A stretch of 64,000 nt of DNA. It comes from UBA12481 sp942493265. GTDB lineage: Bacteria; Bacteroidota; Bacteroidia; Bacteroidales; UBA12481. The stretch lies in NCBI GenBank assembly GCA_942493265.1, contig OW818688.1, forward strand, positions 2,666,001 to 2,730,000. The letters run 5' to 3'. The notes under the pieces are model-generated. The model saw only the letters and a program-made list of their open reading frames with translations, was not told where the DNA came from and ran no database searches. Positions 25,984 to 34,869 of this stretch are shown here, piece by piece. Within the stretch, counting starts at the first letter, position 1. Every line of letters begins with the position of its first letter. A program made the translations under genes and the position numbers.

Positions 25984-27837
25984 ATGAAATTATTTTACTG
26001 CATTTTCCTTTTGCTAGCCGCATTAATTCTTACGTCTGAGGCGGATTACGCGAGTGGTGTTGTAAATGATACCATAAGGGTTTCGGATTATGGTTTGGCG
26101 CCTGATTCACGGGTCAACGCGGTCCCGTTTGTTCAAAAAGCACTTGAAGCAGCTAAAGGAAAAGCAAATGCTGTTATTTTCTTTCCAAAAGGCCGGTATG
26201 ATTTTTGGCCGGCTCATTGTATTGAAAAGGTTTATTATGAATCAAATACAACCGTTAATAATCCAAGGCGGTGTGCTATCCTCCTCGAGGGTTTGAGTGG
26301 GGTTACTGTTGACTGCGGCGAATCTGATTTTGTATTCCACGACCGTATGCAACCCTTCACCATAGATAAAAGCACGGATATTACCATCAAAAAGGTAAGT
26401 ATCGACTGGGATATTCCCCTCACGGCCGAATGTGAGGTGGTTGAGGTTAATCCGGCCTATATGGATATCCGGATTGATCCTCTTGAATCTCCTTATATCA
26501 TTGAGAATGATAAAGTTGTTTTCGTGGGTGAAGGTTGGAAGAGCAGGTGGACCGGAACCATGGAATTTGACCGGCAAAATCGTACAGTGGCCTATAAAAC
26601 GGGCGACTGGGGCTGTCTGGGTGGAGGCTGGAATGGCTATAAAGCCAAAGAGCTGTCGCAGGGATTGGTACGCCTGAATTATGCATTTAAACGCCTCCCT
26701 GCCCGGGGCAATTATCTGGTTATGCGGCACAGCGAACGTGATCATGCCGGAATTTTTATCACCGACAGCCGGAATGTCCTGCTCGAAGATCTGAATATGT
26801 ATCACAATGCCGGCTTGGGTATCCTTGCGCAATATTCTGAAACCCTGACTGCTCATCGGGTGAATTCCGTGCCGAATCCAGTAAAGGACAGGATATTGGC
26901 CGGTCATGATGATGGCTTGCAAGTGTCGAATTGTTCCGGGCTGATCACTGTTGACCAGTGCCGTTTTCATGCCCTGATGGATGATCCGATCAATGTACAC
27001 GGAACCTGCGTTAGGATCATCAGGAAGCTGGACGCTAATACGTTAGAATGTAAATTTGTACATAGCCAAAGCACGGGAATGGTTTGGGCACGCCCGGGCG
27101 AGAGCGCTGGTTTTATTGAAAATAATTCCATGCTGACGGTTGCATGGGGTACAATTGAAAAATTTGAGGCCATAGATACCGATCAGTTCAGGCTCCGGTT
27201 TAAGGATCCAATCCCTGCAGGAGTGGAGCCGGGATATGCATTGGAGAACCTTACCTGGACCCCGGATGTGCTGATTAAAAATAACCGGTTTGAAAGCTGC
27301 AGGGCCCGTGGAATCCTGATCTCAACCCCCGGGAAAGTGGTTATCGAAAATAACTTGTTCGAATCGAGCGGATCGGCTATTCTGATTGCCGGGGATGCTA
27401 ATAACTGGTACGAATCGGGCGGAGTGAAGGATGTTCTGATCCGCAATAACCATTTTACCGATCAATGCCTCACCTCAATGTATCAGTTCTGTGAGGCTGT
27501 CATCAGCATCTATCCGGAAATTCCAAAGCCGGATCCTTCAAAACCAGGATTTCACCGGAATATCAGAATCGAAAATAATCAGTTCGATTTGTATGACTAT
27601 CCAGTTTTGTATGCAAAATCGGTCGATAATCTCTCTTTTACAGGCAATAAACTAAATTCCAGTAAACGATATGAATCCTGGCATCCTCGGAAATTCTCTG
27701 TTTCCCTGGAATCCTGTAAAAATGTCGTAATCCGGGATAATATGATCGATCCCGGAATCCTTGGCAAAAATGTGCAGATCTCAAACATGAAGAAAAAAGA
27801 TCTGCAAATGGGGAAATCACAGTTCACACTGAATTGA
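25984..27837 (+). CDS. GH110 alpha-1,3-galactosidase, exported
   Basis: The 617-residue protein has a signal peptide (to about residue 24) and a right-handed parallel beta-helix. The early blocks YDFWPAHC, NNPRRCAILLEG and FHDRMQPF and the later GHDDGLQ and ALMDDPINVHGT are GH110 hallmarks. Acidic pairs Asp309/310 and Asp333/334 lie 24 residues apart, as recalled for the catalytic aspartates of studied members. GH110 enzymes remove alpha-1,3-galactose by inversion, including from blood-group B and linear Gal-alpha-1,3-Gal. C-terminal repeats such as NNRFESCRARGILIS are beta-helix coils. Confidence 0.88.
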   Translation: MKLFYCIFLLLAALILTSEADYASGVVNDTIRVSDYGLAPDSRVNAVPFVQKALEAAKGKANAVIFFPKGRYDFWPAHCIEKVYYESNTTVNNPRRCAILLEGLSGVTVDCGESDFVFHDRMQPFTIDKSTDITIKKVSIDWDIPLTAECEVVEVNPAYMDIRIDPLESPYIIENDKVVFVGEGWKSRWTGTMEFDRQNRTVAYKTGDWGCLGGGWNGYKAKELSQGLVRLNYAFKRLPARGNYLVMRHSERDHAGIFITDSRNVLLEDLNMYHNAGLGILAQYSETLTAHRVNSVPNPVKDRILAGHDDGLQVSNCSGLITVDQCRFHALMDDPINVHGTCVRIIRKLDANTLECKFVHSQSTGMVWARPGESAGFIENNSMLTVAWGTIEKFEAIDTDQFRLRFKDPIPAGVEPGYALENLTWTPDVLIKNNRFESCRARGILISTPGKVVIENNLFESSGSAILIAGDANNWYESGGVKDVLIRNNHFTDQCLTSMYQFCEAVISIYPEIPKPDPSKPGFHRNIRIENNQFDLYDYPVLYAKSVDNLSFTGNKLNSSKRYESWHPRKFSVSLESCKNVVIRDNMIDPGILGKNVQISNMKKKDLQMGKSQFTLN

Positions 27838-27924
27838 AGAACCCTCGGTATATATACTGATCTTTACCTGTTTTTAAAGGTTGGGTAATACAAATAATTT
27901 AGAAAAGAACTAATATTGCCCATT

Positions 27925-29109
27925 ATGGGTATACTACAAGACAGACTGAAAAAGTATGATACACCTCAAAAGGTCCAGGCGGCCGGAGTGTATCCCTACT
28001 TCCGCGTGATTGAATCTGAACAGGATACTGAAGTAATCATCAACGGTAAAAAGGTTCTGATGTTTGGCTCAAACAGCTATCTGGGCCTCACAAATCATCC
28101 GAAAATTATTGAAGCTGCCGTACAGGCTACCAAAAAATATGGTACCGGGTGTGCAGGTTCAAGGTTTCTGAACGGAACACTGGATATTCATATCGAGTTG
28201 GAGGAAAAACTGGCGGAATTTGTCGGGAAAGAGTCTGCATTGTGCTATAGTACCGGCTTTCAGGCGAACCTGGGGGTACTGTCATGCATACCTCAACGTG
28301 GCGATTATATCCTGCTGGATGCCCTCGATCATGCCTCCATTATTGAGGGATCAAGGCTTTCTTTCGCTAAAACAGTTAAATATGGCCATAATGACATGGA
28401 TTCCTTGCGGAGGCGTTTGAAAACCTGTCCGCATGGAAAATTGAAATTCATAGTTATCGATGGTATCTTCAGCATGGAGGGTGATATTGCCTTCCTGCCT
28501 GAAATTGTGGAACTGGCTGAAAAATATCATGCTTCCATCATGGTTGATGATGCCCATTCAATAGGTGTTCTGGGTAAAGGCGGCCGTGGTACTGCTGATC
28601 ATTTCGGCTTGACGGATAAGGTGGATGTTATCATGGGCACCTTCAGCAAAACATTTGCCTCCCTTGGCGGATTCATTGCCGGTGATTTTGATACGATCAA
28701 CTATCTTAAGCATAATTCCAGGGCATTGATATTCAGTGCTTCCATGACTCCCTCGTCCACTGCAACCGTACTGGCTGCTCTCGAGGTGATGAAAAGCGAG
28801 CCGGAACGCATCGATAACCTCTGGGAATTGAGCAGATATTCACTTAATGCATTTAAGCAGCTCGGATTCAATACCGGTTTGGCCGAGAGCCCGATCATCC
28901 CATTGCGGATGGGTGATATGGATAAAACCCTGATCCTGACAAAATTACTTCTAGAAGCAGGGATTTTTGTCAATCCTGTAGTGCCACCGGCTGTCCCGAA
29001 AAACGATACCCTCATCAGGTTCTCGCTGATCGCTACCCATACCCATGCACAGGTTGACCGTGCGGTCGAAAACATACACAAATTATCGAAAATGCTGGGC
29101 ATAATTTAA
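27925..29109 (+). CDS. spt: serine palmitoyltransferase
   Basis: From the ATG at 27925 (a TTG three codons upstream is also open) the protein has 394 residues. It is an alpha-oxoamine synthase: VYPYFRVIES, TGCAGSRFLNGTLDIH, DHASII with His136, VDDAHSIGVLG with Asp209 and His211, and Schiff-base Lys242 in GTFSKTFAS. It aligns by eye over its whole length with the Bacteroides enzyme. It joins serine and a fatty acyl-CoA to give 3-ketosphinganine. An SDR lies 12 bases downstream and may be the next enzyme. 2-amino-3-ketobutyrate ligase is the main alternative. Confidence 0.88.
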   Translation: MGILQDRLKKYDTPQKVQAAGVYPYFRVIESEQDTEVIINGKKVLMFGSNSYLGLTNHPKIIEAAVQATKKYGTGCAGSRFLNGTLDIHIELEEKLAEFVGKESALCYSTGFQANLGVLSCIPQRGDYILLDALDHASIIEGSRLSFAKTVKYGHNDMDSLRRRLKTCPHGKLKFIVIDGIFSMEGDIAFLPEIVELAEKYHASIMVDDAHSIGVLGKGGRGTADHFGLTDKVDVIMGTFSKTFASLGGFIAGDFDTINYLKHNSRALIFSASMTPSSTATVLAALEVMKSEPERIDNLWELSRYSLNAFKQLGFNTGLAESPIIPLRMGDMDKTLILTKLLLEAGIFVNPVVPPAVPKNDTLIRFSLIATHTHAQVDRAVENIHKLSKMLGII

Positions 29110-29121
29110 TTTGTTCCCTTT

Positions 29122-29928
29122 ATGTCGCAGGTCATTCTCATAACCGGTGCCTCCTCCGGAATTGGAAAGTCAGTTGCAGAATTTCTGGCTGCCCGGGGTC
29201 ACCGGGTTTATGGAACCAGCCGTAGTTCCGTTCCTCCTGGCGGCACTGTAACCATGGTTCAGATGGATATCACCGACGATGTTTCCGTGCGAAAAGCCAT
29301 TCAGATAATCCTTGAACGGGAAGGCAGGATAGATGTTCTGGTGAACAACGCCGGAATGGGAATAGGCGGGGCCATAGAAAGTTTTTCAGATGAGGAGCTC
29401 CACCTTCAGATGAATACCAGTTTCAGCGGACTTCATCGGGTTATTCGTGCAGTTCTGCCCTCGATGCGTCAACAAAAATCAGGTAAGATAATAAACGTCA
29501 GCTCAATAGGTGGACTAATCGGATTGCCCTTCCAGGGGATGTACTCGGCTGCAAAGTTTGCCATTGAAGGTTATAGCGAGGCACTGGCCATGGAACTTAA
29601 GCCTTGGAAAATCAAGGTCGTAATGGTTAATCCCGGAGATTTTAAGACCGGATTTACCCATAATCGCATCATTACAAAAATAGATGCCGAAGGCGGTATT
29701 TATTCGGCAAAAGTGAATAATGCGGTCGCCATCATGGGCAAGGATGAGCAATCAGGCTGCAATCCGCATCTGATCAGCAAAATTATGAACAGGATTGTGC
29801 AGAGCAAACATCCGGATTACCGGTATATCGTTGGAAAGTTCGACCAGCGACTGATAGCCCGGATCCGTCACCTGCTGCCTCCGGCAGTAATCAGGTGGAT
29901 CATTGCCGATCATTACAAAATCAATTGA
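29122..29928 (+). CDS. SDR oxidoreductase, possible 3-ketosphinganine reductase
   Basis: The 268-residue protein has TGASSGIG, NNAGMGIGG, INVSSIGG and YSAAKFAIEG with the YxxxK pair, plus a C-terminal extension of about 70 residues ending with RHLLPPAVIRWIIADHY, which could touch the membrane. This layout resembles SDRs acting on lipids and steroids. Its tight pairing with serine palmitoyltransferase suggests reduction of 3-ketosphinganine; this is inferred from context only. Confidence 0.78.
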   Translation: MSQVILITGASSGIGKSVAEFLAARGHRVYGTSRSSVPPGGTVTMVQMDITDDVSVRKAIQIILEREGRIDVLVNNAGMGIGGAIESFSDEELHLQMNTSFSGLHRVIRAVLPSMRQQKSGKIINVSSIGGLIGLPFQGMYSAAKFAIEGYSEALAMELKPWKIKVVMVNPGDFKTGFTHNRIITKIDAEGGIYSAKVNNAVAIMGKDEQSGCNPHLISKIMNRIVQSKHPDYRYIVGKFDQRLIARIRHLLPPAVIRWIIADHYKIN

Positions 29929-29993
29929 AGCTTTTTCCCTGAAGGTTTAACGTTTTTTCACTTTTTGGGTTTTTTATTCATAGCCGATTAGGG

Positions 29994-30001
29994 TAAGTTT
30001 G
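29994..30001 (+). promoter_or_regulatory. putative -7 box TAAGTTTG upstream of exported GH38
   Basis: Exact TAnnTTTG match 31 bases before the start codon at 30033. The T-rich stretch 29952-29978 supplies the upstream element, but the nearest TTTG is spaced 26 bases away, longer than ideal. Confidence 0.45.
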
Positions 30002-30032
30002 CTTTTCAGTTAAACCAAACAAATATCCAATT

Positions 30033-33000
30033 ATGACAAGTTTTTCAAAGTTTATCCTGATTTTTCTGATCGGGCTTACCAACCTTTTCGGGCCGGCCAG
30101 ATCTCAGGAGGGTACCGGCGCAAAAACCAAGGCCCTTCATGTCATTGGTACTGCCCATTTCGATACGCAATGGCAATGGACCATCCAAACGTCAATCAAT
30201 GAGTATATTCCAAGTACTTTTAATGGCAATTTTAAATTGTTTGAGAAGTACCCTGATTACAAATTCAGCTTTGAAGGGGCAATTAAGTATATGCTCATGA
30301 AGGAGTATTACCCGGAAGCCTATCAAAAGATGAAGGAGTATATTGCGGCCGGTCGGTGGAATATTTGTGGCAGTTCACTTGACGCAACGGATGTGAATAT
30401 TTCTTCACCTGAATCGGTGATCCGTACGATCCTTATCGGCCAGGATTATTATAAAAAAGAGTTCGGAGTGAAGAGTTATGATATCTTCCTTCCCGATTGT
30501 TTTGGATTCGGATATGCCTTGCCGACTATCATGCGGCATTGCGGTCTGTCAGGATTCTCTACCCAGAAATTAACCTGGGGAGCTCCTTTCGGGGTGCCTT
30601 TTGATATTGGCACCTGGACCGGTGTCGACGGCTCACGTGTTTTTGCCGCGCTGAACGGCGGATCTTATGGCGCCAAGCTTCGTGGTGATCTTTCGAAAGA
30701 TCCAAAATGGAATGAAACAGTAGATAAAACCGGTGAAAAATCCGGGGTTTATCTGGGATACAGATATTTTGGCACCGGCGATATCGGCGGCGCACCCGAG
30801 GATTCATCAGTATTTTACCTGGAGAAGGCTATCCATTCCAACGGACCACTCAAAGTGATCAGCGCCCCTGCAGATCTGATGGCCCGTCAGATGACCTCAG
30901 AACAGCTCGATAAGCTGCCCCAGTTTAATGGAGAGTTGCTTACCTCACCTCATGGTAACGGGTGTTACACCTCGCAGGCAGCCATGAAACTGCTTAACCG
31001 CAAAAATGAACTGCTGGCCGATGCAGCTGAGCGGTCGGCTGTTATGGCCAGCTGGCTGGGTGCTTCCTACTATCCTAAGGCTGTTTTGCAGGAAGCCTGG
31101 GTCAGGTTTCTTTGGCATCAGTTTCACGACGATCTCACCGGTACCAGCATCCCCGAGGCATATGCATTCTCCTGGAATGATGAGCTGCTGAGCCAGAATC
31201 AGTTTGCCGGAGTTCTTGAAAATACCGCAGGTGGCGTGATCCGCGGATTGGATACCCGTACCGGTGGTATTCCGGTTGTGGTTTATAACCCGCTGTCAAT
31301 TGCCCGGGAAGACCTGGTTGAAGCAGATGTGGAGTTACCTGGTGATTTTAAGCAGGTCAGGGTTTATGACGCCGCTGGCAAGGAAGTCCCTGCACAGGTG
31401 ATCAGCATGAACGGACGTATGGCGAAAGTTGCCATTGCTGCAAATTGTGGACCGGTCAGTTACCAGGTATTCGATGTGGTGCCCTCAGCAACCCCTTGTT
31501 CCCTGGCTACAGGACTGACCGTTAAAAAGAATCAGCTCGAAAATAACCGCTATAAAGTATCACTCAATAAAAATGGTGATGTAGCATCCATTTATGATAA
31601 ACAGGCAAAGCGAGAATTGCTGAAAGCCCCGATCAGGCTTGAAATGCTGGATAATAAATCAGTTGCCTGGCCAGCATGGGAGATTATGTACGACGCGGTT
31701 CAAAAAGCTCCCCGTGGTTATTTTGATCAGCCGGTAATAACAATCGCTGAAAACGGGCCGGCCCGGATAGCTCTGCGCATTACCCGCATGAAGGATGATT
31801 CTGAAATGACGCAGATCATAAGTCTGGCCGCAGGATCAGGTGGTGATCGCCTGGAATTCAAAAATGATCTCAAATGGAACAGCCAGAGAACCTTGCTTAA
31901 GGCAGCTTTCCCACTGGCAGTTTCAAATGCCCAGGCTACCTATGACCTGGGAATCGGAACGATAAAGCGCGATAATAATCAACCGAAATTGTATGAAGTG
32001 CCCGCTCAGCAGTGGGCTGATATTACCCAGGCGGATAACAGCTACGGGGTTACCGTAATGAGTGATTATAAAATGGGATGGGATAAACCTGCCGATAACC
32101 AGATTCGTTTAACCCTGGTTCATACTCCTGAAACAGGTCGCGGATACATGGATCAGGCTACCAACGATATTGGCGTGCATACTTTCTCATTTGCTGTCGG
32201 GGGCCATAAAGGCGATTGGCGCAACGGCTCACAATGGGCCGCAACAAGGCTGAATCAGCCATTGGTCGCGTTCGTGGCTCCGAAACATGAAGGAGCTCTC
32301 GGTAAGTCATTCAGCATGCTTTCTGTAAATACGGGTCAGGTTGCCGTTAAAGCACTGAAACAAGCTGAATTAACCGATGAAATCGTGATTCGTGTTCAGG
32401 AACTTTTCGGCCAGGATGCCAAAGGGGTAAAAGCTGTTTTTGCCGCCGGTATCATTTCAGCCCGCGAAGTAAACGGGATTGAAGAAACTATCGGTAAGGC
32501 AGTAGTGGAAAACGGTCAACTGGTTTTTGACCTTACTTCCTATCAGCCAAAGACATTCGCTGTTAAAATCGGCAAACCGGCTACAACATTGAGTAAAAAA
32601 ACTTCACAGTGGCTGGCGCTTAATTACGATACTGACGGAGTCAGCTTTGATGGAAACCGCACCGACGGTGATTTCGATGGCAAAGGCAATACTTATCCCG
32701 CTGAATTGTGGCCATCTGAAATTGCTTCCAATGATATAGTTTTCAAAATGGGCTCATCAGCCGATGGACAGAAAAACTTTATATCCGGTAAAGGCCAGGT
32801 CATTAATCTTCCGGAAGGACGTTTTAATACTGTATACATTCTCGCTGCCGCTGCCAGTCAGGATTCCAAAGTGGAATTTAAAGTGGATGGCAAGCCTGTG
32901 AAGGTGACTATTCCTTATTATTCGGGGAATATCGGACAATGGGACAGCCGTGATTTCACTAAGGGATATAAGCAGTCGGTAAGAATCAACGGCGTGGCTC

Positions 33001-33791
33001 ATCCCCGCCCGATTGCCACTATCCCGGCATTTATCAAGCATGTTCCGGTTGGCTTTGTTGCCACCCACCGTCATCTGGGTAAAACTGACGTGAACGAAGC
33101 GTACATTTTCGGTTACCTGTTCCGCGTAGCGGTCGAAATTCCTGCAGGGGCTAAAACCTTGCAGCTTCCCGACAATATGGAGGTTTGCATTGCTGCCATC
33201 ACCTTGTCCGACGATGCCAACCGTTTGTCGAAAGCCGCAGGTCAGATCAGTGTGGACTTTCCGCGCGATCCTGCTGTTACAGCAGCCACCGCAGCCAAAC
33301 TCAATGAACCGGTTTCTTTTGAGGGGGTAAAGGCATTGCCGGCATTGAAAAGTGATGCCTCAAATCTAAAACCCGGTTTGACATGGAATTATTATGAAGG
33401 CCGCTGGAGGAGGCTTCCCGACTGGTCGAAACAGACCCCGTTGAAAAACGGAACCTGTTTGACACCCGAGCTGCCTGCAGATCACAAACCTCAGTATTTT
33501 GGTGTGGTGTATGATGGTTATATCCTGGTTCCGGCGGAAGGTGCCTATACCTTTTATACTACATCGGATGACGGATCTTCCATCATGATAGATGGACTGC
33601 TGATTACCGATAACGATGGAGCACACGGTGCGACGGAGGAACCCGGTTATGTGATGCTTGCTGCCGGTTTGCATAAAATCAGGTTACAGTATTATAACGG
33701 AGCAACTGATTTTGCTTTCACCATTGCCGTGGAAGGCCCCGGATTAAAAAAACAATCCATACCCAGAGAATGGTTCCGTCGCGATGCATAA
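30033..33791 (+). CDS. GH38 alpha-mannosidase with C-terminal PA14 domain, exported
   Basis: The 1252-residue protein has a signal peptide (residues 1-24), then GH38: HVIGTAHFDTQWQW gives zinc ligands His42 and Asp44, FLPDCFGFG gives nucleophile Asp155, and WHQFHDDLTGTS carries the later His. Middle and C-terminal GH38 domains run to about residue 840. A beta-rich region (870-1090) follows, and residues 1110-1250 look like a PA14 domain (WNYYEGRWRRLP, GYILVPAEGAYTFYTTSDDGSS, GLHKIRLQYYNG). It is 420 residues longer than the GH38 at 9255. PA14 domains often bind carbohydrates, so this enzyme may dock on glycan chains in the periplasm or on the surface. Confidence 0.92.
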   Translation: MTSFSKFILIFLIGLTNLFGPARSQEGTGAKTKALHVIGTAHFDTQWQWTIQTSINEYIPSTFNGNFKLFEKYPDYKFSFEGAIKYMLMKEYYPEAYQKMKEYIAAGRWNICGSSLDATDVNISSPESVIRTILIGQDYYKKEFGVKSYDIFLPDCFGFGYALPTIMRHCGLSGFSTQKLTWGAPFGVPFDIGTWTGVDGSRVFAALNGGSYGAKLRGDLSKDPKWNETVDKTGEKSGVYLGYRYFGTGDIGGAPEDSSVFYLEKAIHSNGPLKVISAPADLMARQMTSEQLDKLPQFNGELLTSPHGNGCYTSQAAMKLLNRKNELLADAAERSAVMASWLGASYYPKAVLQEAWVRFLWHQFHDDLTGTSIPEAYAFSWNDELLSQNQFAGVLENTAGGVIRGLDTRTGGIPVVVYNPLSIAREDLVEADVELPGDFKQVRVYDAAGKEVPAQVISMNGRMAKVAIAANCGPVSYQVFDVVPSATPCSLATGLTVKKNQLENNRYKVSLNKNGDVASIYDKQAKRELLKAPIRLEMLDNKSVAWPAWEIMYDAVQKAPRGYFDQPVITIAENGPARIALRITRMKDDSEMTQIISLAAGSGGDRLEFKNDLKWNSQRTLLKAAFPLAVSNAQATYDLGIGTIKRDNNQPKLYEVPAQQWADITQADNSYGVTVMSDYKMGWDKPADNQIRLTLVHTPETGRGYMDQATNDIGVHTFSFAVGGHKGDWRNGSQWAATRLNQPLVAFVAPKHEGALGKSFSMLSVNTGQVAVKALKQAELTDEIVIRVQELFGQDAKGVKAVFAAGIISAREVNGIEETIGKAVVENGQLVFDLTSYQPKTFAVKIGKPATTLSKKTSQWLALNYDTDGVSFDGNRTDGDFDGKGNTYPAELWPSEIASNDIVFKMGSSADGQKNFISGKGQVINLPEGRFNTVYILAAAASQDSKVEFKVDGKPVKVTIPYYSGNIGQWDSRDFTKGYKQSVRINGVAHPRPIATIPAFIKHVPVGFVATHRHLGKTDVNEAYIFGYLFRVAVEIPAGAKTLQLPDNMEVCIAAITLSDDANRLSKAAGQISVDFPRDPAVTAATAAKLNEPVSFEGVKALPALKSDASNLKPGLTWNYYEGRWRRLPDWSKQTPLKNGTCLTPELPADHKPQYFGVVYDGYILVPAEGAYTFYTTSDDGSSIMIDGLLITDNDGAHGATEEPGYVMLAAGLHKIRLQYYNGATDFAFTIAVEGPGLKKQSIPREWFRRDA

Positions 33792-33806
33792 ATCCGTTCC
33801 CGTTTA

Positions 33807-33838
33807 TTTGATGTATTATTAGAAACTTATTATCTTTG
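33807..33838 (+). promoter_or_regulatory. promoter of the histidine operon
   Basis: A -33 TTTG (33807-33810) and a -7 TATCTTTG (33831-33838) are spaced by exactly 20 bases, matching the Bacteroidota sigma-ABfr consensus TTTG-N19-21-TAnnTTTG. Transcription would start near 33845, about 10 bases before the leader peptide ATG. Confidence 0.8.
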
Positions 33839-33855
33839 CACCCGATAAAAAAAGT

Positions 33856-33930
33856 ATGAACAATAATTTTCTGCATCTGGCTCATCATCTCCATCATTTT
33901 ATGATGCAGGGAATCTATGCAGAGAAGTAA
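33856..33930 (+). CDS. hisL: histidine-rich leader peptide of the his operon
   Basis: A 24-codon ORF with histidine at positions 7, 10, 11, 13 and 14 (FLHLAHHLHHF) lies between the promoter and hisG and ends before an attenuator-like hairpin. Five histidines in eight codons in this position is the hallmark of a translation-coupled attenuator: when charged His-tRNA is scarce the ribosome stalls here and changes the fold of the downstream RNA. It is too short for standard gene callers. The peptide itself is not expected to have a function. Confidence 0.85.
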   Translation: MNNNFLHLAHHLHHFMMQGIYAEK

Positions 33931-33955
33931 GATATCGGTATTAATAAACACCGGG

Positions 33956-33987
33956 AAAGGCTTGCAGATCTGCAGGCCTTTTCTGTT
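33956..33987 (+). terminator. his attenuator hairpin
   Basis: Bases 33956-33981 form a self-complementary stem: aaaggcttgca pairs with tgcaggccttt (one G-T) around a GATC loop, and ttttctgtt follows. It lies 25 bases after the leader stop and 16 bases before hisG. The T-run is short and mixed, so termination may be partial. A competing antiterminator pairing should exist but I could not assign it by eye. Confidence 0.75.
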
Positions 33988-33997
33988 ATAAACAGGT

Positions 33998-34858
33998 ATG
34001 ATGCAAACACTTAAAATTGCTTTACAAAAATCCGGACGGCTGAGTGAAATGTCACTCGGACTGATTGCCGAGTCGGGGATTTCACTCACCAATGGGAAGC
34101 GCACACTGCTGGCTCAGTCATCCACTTTTCCATTGGAGGTGCTGTATCTCCGGGATGATGACATCCCTCAGTATGTAGCTGATAGCGTGGCTGATGCCGG
34201 AATAATTGGTGAAGATGTACTGAGGGAATCACAGTATCCACTGGAAATAGTTTACCGACTGGGGTTCAGCAAGTGCCGCATGAGCATTGCCGTTCCCAAA
34301 GAGCAGAACTATACGGGAATGTCATGGCTGAACGGTAAAAGGATTGCCACTTCATTCCCTAATATTCTCAAAAAATTTCTGAATGAAAATAATATTTCAG
34401 CCGAGATACATTTTTTGAATGGTTCTGTTGAAATTGCACCTGCAATTGGTCTGGCTGATTGTATCTTTGATATCGTAAGTTCAGGAAGTACCTTGATCAG
34501 CAACGGACTTAGAGAAACGGAAATCGTGATGGAATCGGAGGCAGTTTTGGTTGCCGCCCCTGGTTTGTCGGATGAGAAACGTGCCATCCTGAATGATTTC
34601 CTTTTCCGGATCAAATCTGTTCTTGCTGCCCGGGATAATAAATATATCCTGCTGAATGCACCGAATGATAAACTTGATGAGATTTGCCGTGTTTTACCAG
34701 GTATGAAGAGTCCAACCGTAATGCCGCTGGCCATGGAGGGCTGGAGTTCAGTTCATTCAGTACTTAGTGAGAGGGAATTCTGGAGTATAATTAACCAGTT
34801 GAGGGATGCCGGGGCTCAGGGTATTCTGGTGATCCCGATCGAGAAAATGATTTTGTAA
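33998..34858 (+). CDS. hisG: ATP phosphoribosyltransferase, long form
   Basis: The 286-residue HisG catalyses the first step of histidine synthesis, joining ATP and PRPP. LKIALQKSGRLSE opens the catalytic domain; ADAGIIGEDVL and DIVSSGSTLISNGL are family blocks for phosphate and PRPP binding. The C-terminal 75 residues (SPTVMPL...GAQGILVIPIEKMIL) form the ACT-like regulatory domain of the long form, which is inhibited by histidine and does not need HisZ. ATG-ATG at 33998/34001 leaves the exact start open by one codon. Confidence 0.93.
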   Translation: MMQTLKIALQKSGRLSEMSLGLIAESGISLTNGKRTLLAQSSTFPLEVLYLRDDDIPQYVADSVADAGIIGEDVLRESQYPLEIVYRLGFSKCRMSIAVPKEQNYTGMSWLNGKRIATSFPNILKKFLNENNISAEIHFLNGSVEIAPAIGLADCIFDIVSSGSTLISNGLRETEIVMESEAVLVAAPGLSDEKRAILNDFLFRIKSVLAARDNKYILLNAPNDKLDEICRVLPGMKSPTVMPLAMEGWSSVHSVLSEREFWSIINQLRDAGAQGILVIPIEKMIL

Positions 34859-34869
34859 TACTTTCTGCC

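Noticed and set aside
26242..27000. 252-codon ORF antisense to the GH110 gene
   Set aside because: Shadow of a strongly supported GH110 reading frame; no promoter or family motif.
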